Positions 35,349 through 42,083 of a stretch of DNA of 53,644 nucleotides are shown here, one piece after another; within the stretch, counting starts at the first letter, position 1, and each line of letters opens with the position of its first letter. The stretch comes from Actinacidiphila acidipaludis (lineage in GTDB: Bacteria; Actinomycetota; Actinomycetes; Streptomycetales; Streptomycetaceae). The notes under the pieces were generated by a model that saw only the letters and a program-made list of their open reading frames with translations, searched no databases and was not told the origin of the DNA. The stretch is taken from contig NZ_JAINZZ010000055.1 of NCBI RefSeq assembly GCF_019890725.1, positions 1 to 53,644 of the forward strand, written 5' to 3'. The position numbers were made by a program, and so were the translations under genes.

Positions 35349-37589
35349 ATGCGACCCCTCCGCACCACCGCCCTCGCCGGCGGCCTCGGCCTGGCCCTGC
35401 TCGCGGGGGTGACCGGGGCCGTGCCCGCCCACGCCCGCACCGCTCCCGCGGCCTTCTCCACCGCCGCCGCGCGCGGCGTGGTCGCCCGGGTGGTGCCGGC
35501 CTGGTCGTCCCGGATCGCCCTCGGCACCTGCGCCCCCGCCGCCTCCGGCGCCGAACGCTACGCCGTCGCCCGCGACGGCGGCCGGGTGCTGATCTCCGGC
35601 AGCTCCCCGAGCGCCCTGCTGACCGGCGTCGGCGCCTACCTGAAGTACACCGCCCACGTGGACGTCTCGTGGTCCTCGGACGCCTCCGCCGAGCCCGTCG
35701 CGGTCCGCGGCCGCCCGCCGCTGCCGTCCGCCCCCGTCACCCGCACCGCGAACGTCCCCCGCCGCGTGCTGTCCAACGACACCGCCGACGGCTACACCAA
35801 CGCCTACTGGGACTGGAACCGCTGGCAGCGCGAGATCGACGTCGCCGCCCTGCACGGCGTCAACGCGTTCTTCCTGCCGGTGGGCGCGGAGGCGGTGTAC
35901 CAGCGGACGATGCGGGCCTTCGGCTACACCGGCGCGGAGATGCGCGCCTGGATCCCGATGCCCGCCCACCAGCCGTGGTGGCTGCTGCAGAACATGGCGA
36001 ACACCACCGCCGACACCGAGAGCCAGGGCCTGATCGACGCCCGGGCCGCGCTCGGGCGCCGCATCGCCGACCGCATGCGCGAGGTGGGCATCGCACCGGT
36101 GCTGCCCGGCTACTTCGGCACCGTCCCCGGCGGCTTCACCGCCCGCAACCCCGGCGCGTCCGTCGTCCCGCAGGGCCGGTGGAGCGGCACGCCGCGGCCC
36201 GACTGGCTCGACCCCCGCACGCCCGTCTTCAGCCGGGTCGCCGCCGCCTTCTACCGCACCCAGCGGCAGCTCCTCGGCCCCTCGGACGCGTTCAAGATGG
36301 ACCTGCTGCACGAGGGCGGCAACCCCGGCACCGTGCCCGTCCCCGCGGCCGCCCACGCCGTGCAGAGCGCCCTGGAGACCGCTCACCCCGGCGCCACCTG
36401 GGTCATCCTCGGCTGGCAGCACAACCCCACCGCCACCCTGCTCGCCGGCGTCGACCGCTCCCGGATGCTCGTCGTCGACGGCCTCACCGACCGCTACCCC
36501 GACGCCGACCCGTCGTCCGACCCCGCCACCCGCTTCTCCGGCACCCCCTACGCCTTCGGCTCGATCTGGAACTTCGGCGGGCACACCGCGATCGGCGCGA
36601 ACGCCGCCGTCTGGAGCAGCCGGTTCTTCGCCCAGCTCGCCCGGCCCGCGAGCCCGCTGACCGGCATCGCGGTGCTGCCCGAGGCCGACGACAACAACGA
36701 CGCCGCCTTCGAGTACCTGACCGAACTGGCCTGGCAGCCCCCGCCCGCGGACCCCGGGCCCGCGGCCTTCGCCGCCTGGTTCCGGCAGTTCGCCGACGCC
36801 CGCTACGGAGTGGCCGACCCGGACGCCGAGGCCGCCTGGCAGACGATTGCGCGGACCGCCTACGCGATGCCGCCCGACGGCTGGAGCGAGGCGCCCGACG
36901 GCCTGTTCGCCGCGCGGCCGAGCCTCACCGCCGTCCGCGCCTCACCGACGTCGCCCGGCCGGACCCGCTACGACACCGCCGCGTTCGCGCCCGCGCTGGC
37001 CGAACTCCTGCGGGCCGCACCCCGCCTGGGCGCGAACCCCCTCTACCGGTACGACCTCGTCGACGTCGCCCGGCAGGTGCTGTCCAACAGCAGCAGGGAC
37101 TGGCTGCCGCGGATCAGGGCCGCCTACCAGGCCCAGGACCGGCCGCTCTTCCAGCAGTTGTCCGCCCAGTGGCTCGACGCGATGCGCACGATGGACGCAC
37201 TGCTCGCCACGCGCCCGGAGTTCCTGCTCGGCCGCTGGCTCCGGTACGGGACGCGGGCGGCGGCCGCGGCGGGCGCGGACGACGGCGCGGTGCAGCGGGA
37301 CCTGCGCACCCTCGTCACGTCGTGGGAGGACGACGCGGGGGTCGCCGCCCGGCTCTCCGACTACGCGAACCGCGAGTGGTCCGGGCTGGTCGGGACCTAC
37401 TACCTCGACCGCTGGAGCCGCTACTTCCAGTCCCTCGACACCGCGCTCGCCTCCCACACGGCCCCCGCCCCCATCGACTGGTTCGCCCTGTCCCACACCT
37501 GGACCCACACCCCCACGTCTTTCCCCACCACCCCCCACGGCACCCCTCTCCCCCTCGCGGCCCACATCCTCACCCTGACGAGTGCGTAG
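35349..37589 (+). CDS. Secreted alpha-N-acetylglucosaminidase (GH89)
   Basis: A 746-residue enzyme related to human NAGLU. Signal peptide (1-29, ending AHARTAP), an N-terminal domain (about 30-135) and the TIM barrel (about 140-480). Recognisable blocks are AYWDWNRWQREIDVAALHGVN, VLPGYFGTVPG, LHEGGNP with the likely acid/base Glu, LVVDGLTDRYP, WNFGGH and VLPEADDNNDAAFEYLTELAW with the second Glu. A C-terminal helical domain follows. It releases terminal alpha-linked GlcNAc from glycans, probably for chitin/mucin-like nutrition. The ATG follows GAGAGGCG. No sugar transporter is adjacent. Confidence 0.93.
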   Translation: MRPLRTTALAGGLGLALLAGVTGAVPAHARTAPAAFSTAAARGVVARVVPAWSSRIALGTCAPAASGAERYAVARDGGRVLISGSSPSALLTGVGAYLKYTAHVDVSWSSDASAEPVAVRGRPPLPSAPVTRTANVPRRVLSNDTADGYTNAYWDWNRWQREIDVAALHGVNAFFLPVGAEAVYQRTMRAFGYTGAEMRAWIPMPAHQPWWLLQNMANTTADTESQGLIDARAALGRRIADRMREVGIAPVLPGYFGTVPGGFTARNPGASVVPQGRWSGTPRPDWLDPRTPVFSRVAAAFYRTQRQLLGPSDAFKMDLLHEGGNPGTVPVPAAAHAVQSALETAHPGATWVILGWQHNPTATLLAGVDRSRMLVVDGLTDRYPDADPSSDPATRFSGTPYAFGSIWNFGGHTAIGANAAVWSSRFFAQLARPASPLTGIAVLPEADDNNDAAFEYLTELAWQPPPADPGPAAFAAWFRQFADARYGVADPDAEAAWQTIARTAYAMPPDGWSEAPDGLFAARPSLTAVRASPTSPGRTRYDTAAFAPALAELLRAAPRLGANPLYRYDLVDVARQVLSNSSRDWLPRIRAAYQAQDRPLFQQLSAQWLDAMRTMDALLATRPEFLLGRWLRYGTRAAAAAGADDGAVQRDLRTLVTSWEDDAGVAARLSDYANREWSGLVGTYYLDRWSRYFQSLDTALASHTAPAPIDWFALSHTWTHTPTSFPTTPHGTPLPLAAHILTLTSA

Positions 37590-37643
37590 AAGGCGTCGGT
37601 GCAGTACGTGCCCCGAAGGGGCGCGGGGTCCCCCAGACTTCGT

Positions 37644-37694
37644 CCGGGAGGTGCCCCCAGCGCGACAAGCCACATGGGCGCCGCACACGGCAAT
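37644..37694 (+). repeat. Dispersed intergenic repeat, copy B
   Basis: It shares 29 of 30 bases with copy A at its start and carries CGACAAGCCAC and CGGCAATGGCG. It lies in the 256-base gap 37590-37845, which also holds a GAAGGGGCGCGGGG lead-in (from 37614). Confidence 0.75.
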
Positions 37695-37845
37695 GGCGCC
37701 TCGGGGCCACCCCGGAGGCCGAGGGGCGCAAGCCCCACCGCGCCGTCAGGCGGCGATGACGCACCCGGGGGCAGTCCGCCCCCCGGGCCCCCGGGCAACC
37801 GAGAACCCGGGGACGTCAACCGCCCGAACCCCCCAGTGGGAACGC

Positions 37846-39792
37846 TCACGCATCGGAATCCGGCTTCGTCCGCGCCGCCGCGTACGCCTGGCTCGGCGTC
37901 ATCGGCACGCCGTTGATCTCCACGGTCCGGTACCGGCTCACCTTGGCGCAGGTACCGGACTGGTCCGCCGTCTCCGCGTGGGAGTTGTTCAGCGCCGCCT
38001 GGGTGTCGGCCGGCGCCGGCTTCCCCGCACCGCCCGGGAACGCCTCCCCGCTCGGCCAGTCCGTGCCGACCACCAGGGTCAGCCCCTTGAGCGTGCCCTG
38101 CTTGAGGTGCGACGCGGGCAGGCCCAGCGACGTGGCGACGGTCTGCGCCTCGCCCTTCTGCCCGGGCCCGTACGTCAGCGTCGTGCCGGCCGCCCGCGCC
38201 GGCGCGTTGCCCGCGCTCACGGCCTGGGTGAAGCCCTTGCCCACCAGAGCCGTCGCGACGGTCGACGCGCGCCCGGGCAGTCCGTTGCCGTTCTGCACCT
38301 GGACGGTGATCTGCGAGGCGGGGACGGGAGGCGTCGTCGGCTTGCCCGTGGCGGAGGCGGCCGCGGACTTGCCGCCGGTCGCGGTGGTCAGCGCCTGGTC
38401 GTTGGCGATCGTCGAGAAGAGGGTGGTGGCGCCCGGGCCGGGGACCACGCGGTTCACGTTGGTCGGGTCGGGGCCCGTCTGCATCGTGGTGAACGTGATC
38501 CGCTTGGACGGCACCTTGTTGAGGTCGTCGGCCAGGCCGATCAGCTTGCTGACGCTGCCGAGCCCGGTGTCCACGGTGAGCGCCTTGGTGGCGGCGTCCG
38601 CGAGGTGGTAGACGGCGCTCGGGTTCGTCAGGGTGCCCGAACTCTTGAACTTGCGGATCAGGGAGCTGAGGTAGAGGTGCTGGGCGTAGGTGCGGCCCAG
38701 GTCGCTGCCGTCGCCGAAGCCGTGCCGGGAACGCAGGAACTCCAGGGCGGCGACGCCCTTGAGGGTGTGGTCGCCCTTCGACAGCTTCAGGTGCGAGTAG
38801 GTGTCGTAGACGTCGGAGTCGACGCACACCGGCACGCCGCCGACCGCGTCGGACATCTGGACCACGCCGGAGAAGTCGACCTGCACGAAGTGGTCGATGG
38901 GTATGCCGGTCAGCTTGTGCACGGTGGCGACCTGGCAGGCCTGCCCGTACGCCAGCGCGCTGTTGATCATGCCGTGGTAACCGGGCGTCGACGCACCGGA
39001 CTTGGGGTTGCTGCACGACGGGACGTCGGTGACGGTGTCGCGCGGGATGCTCATCACGGTCGCGTTGGAGCGGTCGGCGGATATGTGCACGACCATCTCG
39101 ACGTCGGCGTTCTGGCCGGTCTGGACACCGGTCTTGGAGCAGCCGCCGCCCAGCTTGCAGTCCTCCTGGCTGGTGCGGCCGTCGCTGCCCATCACCAGGA
39201 TGTTGATCGGGGTGCGGCCGAAGGCGTCGGCCTTCTCGTGGCCCGCGCTGTCCTTACCGGCGCCGTCGGTCAGCGAGACGCTGGTGATGTTGCCGTTGAG
39301 GTGCTGCCAGAGCCAGTAGCCGCCGCCCGCGGTGACCAGCACCAGGACGGCCGTGCAGATGCCGGCGATACGGAGGAACCGGCGTATGCCCGCGGGCTTG
39401 GCCCGGCGGCTGCCCCTGCGGCGGGCGGCGGCCCGTCCACCCTGGTTGCGCGCCGCGGCACGGGCCGCGGCCCGGCCGCCGGTGACCGGGGCCTGGGTGT
39501 CGCCGGAGTGGCCGGTGTCGTACGCGTCACGGGTGTCGTGGCCGTCGTGGCCGTGCCCGGCGTAGTCCGTGCCGCCGCGACGGCCGGACCCGGAGTCCGG
39601 GCGGCCGTAGCCCGAGTCGTCGTAGCCCGGGGCGTCGTACGGCGAGCCGCCGCGGCGCCCGCCGCCGTAGCCCGAGCCGTCATGACCCGAGCCGCCGTAA
39701 CCCGCGCCGTCCGGACCGGTGCGCGGGCGCGGTGCGCGGGGCGCCTGGTCGTGCGGCGCCCGCCCCGCGGGGCCGCCCCAGGGGTCCGTCAT
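37846..39792 (-). CDS. LytR-CpsA-Psr (LCP) wall-polymer ligase
   Basis: A 648-residue membrane protein. A long Gly/Tyr/Asp-rich cytoplasmic N-terminus (1-133) precedes one helix (about 139-160). The LCP domain contains INILVMGSDGR, ADVEMVVHISADRSNATVMSIPRDT, and later EFLRSRHGFGDGSDLGRTYAQHLYLSSL, with the arginines that hold the lipid-diphosphate substrate. A C-terminal LytR_C-type domain (about 470-560, ITVQVQNGNGLPG) follows. LCP enzymes move anionic glycopolymers from undecaprenyl diphosphate to the wall. A BlaI-type operator lies 216 bases upstream. Confidence 0.93.
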   Translation of the reverse strand: MTDPWGGPAGRAPHDQAPRAPRPRTGPDGAGYGGSGHDGSGYGGGRRGGSPYDAPGYDDSGYGRPDSGSGRRGGTDYAGHGHDGHDTRDAYDTGHSGDTQAPVTGGRAAARAAARNQGGRAAARRRGSRRAKPAGIRRFLRIAGICTAVLVLVTAGGGYWLWQHLNGNITSVSLTDGAGKDSAGHEKADAFGRTPINILVMGSDGRTSQEDCKLGGGCSKTGVQTGQNADVEMVVHISADRSNATVMSIPRDTVTDVPSCSNPKSGASTPGYHGMINSALAYGQACQVATVHKLTGIPIDHFVQVDFSGVVQMSDAVGGVPVCVDSDVYDTYSHLKLSKGDHTLKGVAALEFLRSRHGFGDGSDLGRTYAQHLYLSSLIRKFKSSGTLTNPSAVYHLADAATKALTVDTGLGSVSKLIGLADDLNKVPSKRITFTTMQTGPDPTNVNRVVPGPGATTLFSTIANDQALTTATGGKSAAASATGKPTTPPVPASQITVQVQNGNGLPGRASTVATALVGKGFTQAVSAGNAPARAAGTTLTYGPGQKGEAQTVATSLGLPASHLKQGTLKGLTLVVGTDWPSGEAFPGGAGKPAPADTQAALNNSHAETADQSGTCAKVSRYRTVEINGVPMTPSQAYAAARTKPDSDA

Positions 39793-40007
39793 CTCCACTC
39801 CCTTGACCGAGCAGCCCGTGTGAGGCGTGCCACTGGATTCTGGCGGGCGGAGCGGTGGCTCCGCCCTGAGGGTCACGCTTGCGCGACGGCGCAAGCGTAG
39901 GTCATACGGCTGTGGGCACCCTGAGAGCCGGCCTGCCTTCGCCGGTCCTCGATGCCCCCGCGACACCCCCGGCCGCCCTCCGCGGCGGGGCCCGCCCACC
40001 GAGGATG

Positions 40008-40023
40008 ACTACAGTCGCGTAGA
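40008..40023. promoter_or_regulatory. BlaI-type operator upstream of LCP and an 80-aa gene
   Basis: ACTACAGTCGCGTAGA differs from the uppP/BlaI operator at 15504-15519 in 2 of 16 bases, with the inverted arms CTAC and GTAG(A) kept. It is in the divergent gap 39793-40076, 54 bases before the ATG at 40077. Confidence 0.55.
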
Positions 40024-40076
40024 CGGGTGGACGGCCTCGATGGTTCCTGGATTACGCAACCTCTAAAGTGTTCGCC

Positions 40077-40319
40077 ATGTCCGAAGCGGTGGAGCAAGCA
40101 GGTGGGCTCTCGGTGGCCTGGGAGACCGCTGAGCTGGAGGGCGGGCCGGCGGACGGGGCGAAGATCCGGGTGACCGGGCGGCCTCGTGTGCTTCAGGTCA
40201 CGGCGGAGTGCCCGGTCGAGGAGGGGTCCGCGCAGGCGCTGCGCGTGGCGGCGGTCTATGTGTACCGGCGCAAGCATCAGGAGCCGTTGCGGTATGCGTG
40301 GGACTGGGCCAGCCCCTGA
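40077..40319 (+). CDS. Small conserved hypothetical protein
   Basis: An 80-residue soluble protein. The N-terminus is Glu/Ala-rich, then IRVTGRPRVLQVTAECPVEEGSAQALRVAAVYVYRRKHQEPLRYAWDWASP gives two or three beta strands. I do not recognise a family. There is no clear ribosome binding site before the ATG; the GTG at 40068 is an in-frame alternative. It starts 54 bases after a BlaI-type operator and may belong to that regulon. Confidence 0.55.
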   Translation: MSEAVEQAGGLSVAWETAELEGGPADGAKIRVTGRPRVLQVTAECPVEEGSAQALRVAAVYVYRRKHQEPLRYAWDWASP

Positions 40320-40397
40320 GGGGTCCGCGGCTCTCGCCGCTTATGTGGGGCATCTCACATCCCCCCGGGTTTCCCCGGGCCCCCCTCGGGCCTCGTC

Positions 40398-40468
40398 CTG
40401 CCCCTTGCGGTGCTTTGCCGTCTGCAGGTCGGCCTGTGGTTGCTCGCGCAGTTCCCCGCGCCCCTGTT
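40398..40468 (-). repeat. Dispersed intergenic repeat, copy C (reverse)
   Basis: On the minus strand it reads CGCGGGGAACTGCGCGAGCA, then CAGACGGCAAAGCACCGC and AAGGGGCAG. The terminal 16 bases equal those of copy A. The full-length arrangement seen here suggests copies A and B are shorter variants. Confidence 0.7.
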
Positions 40469-40623
40469 TCACGTGCCGTTTGTCCGCACGTTGGGGGCAG
40501 TCCGGAAGCGTCTCCTCGGACTTGTGCGTGACTGTTCATACGGAGGGGCTGGGCGGGTGTGTGCACAAGTCCTTGCGGGGAGCGCTTCCTCCCCACCCCC
40601 TTGGCAGCCCATGGAGCCGCCTG

Positions 40624-40660
40624 GGCGCGACAAGTCAGCGCGGCGGCGCAGACGGCAATG
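40624..40660 (+). repeat. Dispersed intergenic repeat, copy D
   Basis: GCGCGACAAGTCAGCGCG and then CGGCGCAGACGGCAATGGCG resemble the second half of copy B, with a few substitutions. Confidence 0.6.
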
Positions 40661-40706
40661 GCGGCGCGGGGGCAGCCCTGAGGCCGGAGGGGCGGGCAGC
40701 GGCGGG

Positions 40707-41513
40707 TCAGGAGGGGGAGGGGTCGGAAGGGCTGCTGAAGCCCGGACTCGTGTACCCCAGCTTCGGCCGCTGCCGAATCAAGCTGACCCCGGCCGACCCG
40801 AACCCCGGACTCGTGTACCCCAGCTTCGGCCTCTTCCGGACCAGGCTCACCCCGGCCGACCCTCCACTCGCGCCCCGCGCCTCCCCCACGCACCGCCGGA
40901 GATACGGCAGAACCCCCTCGACCAGCAGCGCCCGCCGCCACTCCTGCCGCGCGGTGGCCAGCTCCAGCGCGGCCCGCGCCGCCGCGGCGTCCCGCCGGGC
41001 CGTCAGGACCAGCCCGGCCAGGCCGACCAGCAGCGCGGCCCCGAACACGGCGGCGGTGGTGAAGCCGACACCGGTCAGCGACGTCGTGACGCGGTGCCCG
41101 CTGCCCGCGGCCCGCAGCCCGAAGCCGAGCGCGAGGAACGTCACCGCCGCGATACCGCTCAGCATCGGCACCAGCACCGCGAGCGTCGCGGTCACGCCCG
41201 GGCCGTCCGAGCCCGCGAGCCCCCCGCCGCCCGTGCCGGAACCGCCGCGGGCGCGACGTGCCCGCCCGCCGGCCGAGGGCGCGTCCCGCAGCGCGGTGTA
41301 CCGCGCGTACTCGTCCGCGGCCGCCTCGGCGATGACGTCGGCGGCCTGGACCGCGCGCGCCCGCAGCAGCTCCACGCCGAGCGGCGGTTCGGGCGAACCT
41401 GAGCCCGCGCCGGCCTCCCGCAACGCCCGCCTGATCTCCTCGCTGTGCAGCGCCTCGTCGAGGACCGCGAGGAACTCCGCGCGGTAAGTGCCGTCCTGGT
41501 GACTGCCGTTCAC
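40707..41513 (-). CDS. Two-helix membrane protein with C-terminal 21-residue repeats
   Basis: A 268-residue protein with helical N-terminal text (RAEFLAVLDEALHSEEIRRALREAG; VQAADVIAEAAADEYARYTALRD), two adjacent membrane helices (about 110-138 and 150-175), a helical cytosolic stretch (ARAALELATARQEWRRALLVEGVLPYLRR) and then two repeats of GSAGVSL(V/I)R(K/Q)RPKLGYTSPGF before SSPSDPSPS. The GTG start (41513) follows a G-run. I do not recognise the family. It diverges from the ArsR/P-type ATPase operon across a shared palindrome. Confidence 0.75.
   Translation of the reverse strand: MNGSHQDGTYRAEFLAVLDEALHSEEIRRALREAGAGSGSPEPPLGVELLRARAVQAADVIAEAAADEYARYTALRDAPSAGGRARRARGGSGTGGGGLAGSDGPGVTATLAVLVPMLSGIAAVTFLALGFGLRAAGSGHRVTTSLTGVGFTTAAVFGAALLVGLAGLVLTARRDAAAARAALELATARQEWRRALLVEGVLPYLRRCVGEARGASGGSAGVSLVRKRPKLGYTSPGFGSAGVSLIRQRPKLGYTSPGFSSPSDPSPS
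40737..40862 (-). repeat. Two 63-bp in-frame repeats at the C-terminus
   Basis: Two 63-bp units of 21 codons differ at about seven bases. Their PKLGYTSPGF ending is strictly conserved. Confidence 0.9.
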
Positions 41514-41593
41514 GTCCGCCCCCCGATACGCCGACAGGCAGGGCGGGACCGCCTTCGCCCGCCCCCGGTGCCGCACCACGATAGTCAGCCGGG

Positions 41594-41617
41594 TTGCGTG
41601 ATTGCTGAATCATGCAA
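41594..41617. promoter_or_regulatory. 24-bp palindrome, candidate ArsR operator
   Basis: Arms TTGCGTGATT and AATCATGCAA (9 of 10 paired) flank GCTG. It lies 115 bases before the ArsR gene and 81 bases before the divergent membrane-protein gene. AT-rich dyads with TGA/TCA elements are typical of ArsR/SmtB operators. Confidence 0.6.
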
Positions 41618-41732
41618 CTCTGTGGCGGAATCCGTACCACTCCGCGACGTGGGAAGCGGCCGCGGGCCGGGGGGCCGCCGTACGGGGTGCGTACCCTGGT
41701 CCCTGACAAGGCGGCACCCCAGGGAGGTTCAC

Positions 41733-42083
41733 GTGGCGAGGTCGGCCGAACGGCTCGGCGACCCCAGTGCGGAGGTGCTCCAGGGCGCGGCGGCCGCTTT
41801 CGGCCTGCTGGCCTCCCCGATGCGCCTGCACATCGTGTGGATCCTGTCCCAGGGCGACTGCGACGTGACGGGCCTGGCCGAACGCGTCGGCGCCACCCTG
41901 CCCGCGGTCAGCCAGCACCTGGCGAAGCTCAAACTGGCCGGCCTGGTGCACGCGCGGCGCGAGGGACGCCGCCAGGTCTACCTCGTGGACGACCCGGACC
42001 TGGTGACGGTGGTCCGGCTGATGGTCGATCAGCTCGCCGACGCACCGGTCGTGTCACGGGGCGCCCGTGGCCTGGGCGCCTGA
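41733..42083 (+). CDS. ArsR/SmtB-family transcriptional regulator
   Basis: A 116-residue winged-helix repressor: LLASPMRLHIVWILSQGDCDVTGLAERVGATLPAVSQHLAKLKLAGLVHARREGRRQVYLVDDP is the DNA-binding domain. There are almost no cysteines (only one, in GDC), so metal sensing, if present, would use His/Asp/Glu of the N-terminus or the final helix (VRLMVDQLAD). The GTG at 41733 has GGAGG five bases before it. It overlaps the ATPase gene by 17 bases, so the two are one operon. It probably represses that operon from the palindrome at 41594-41617. Confidence 0.92.
   Translation: MARSAERLGDPSAEVLQGAAAAFGLLASPMRLHIVWILSQGDCDVTGLAERVGATLPAVSQHLAKLKLAGLVHARREGRRQVYLVDDPDLVTVVRLMVDQLADAPVVSRGARGLGA

Larger units (their letters stand above)
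40320..40706. other. Gene-free 387-bp stretch with dispersed repeats
   Basis: No credible gene is present. The region holds copies C and D of the dispersed repeat in opposite orientation and GC-rich, hairpin-forming text around 40350-40395 (ending in the lead-in of copy C). Confidence 0.55.
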
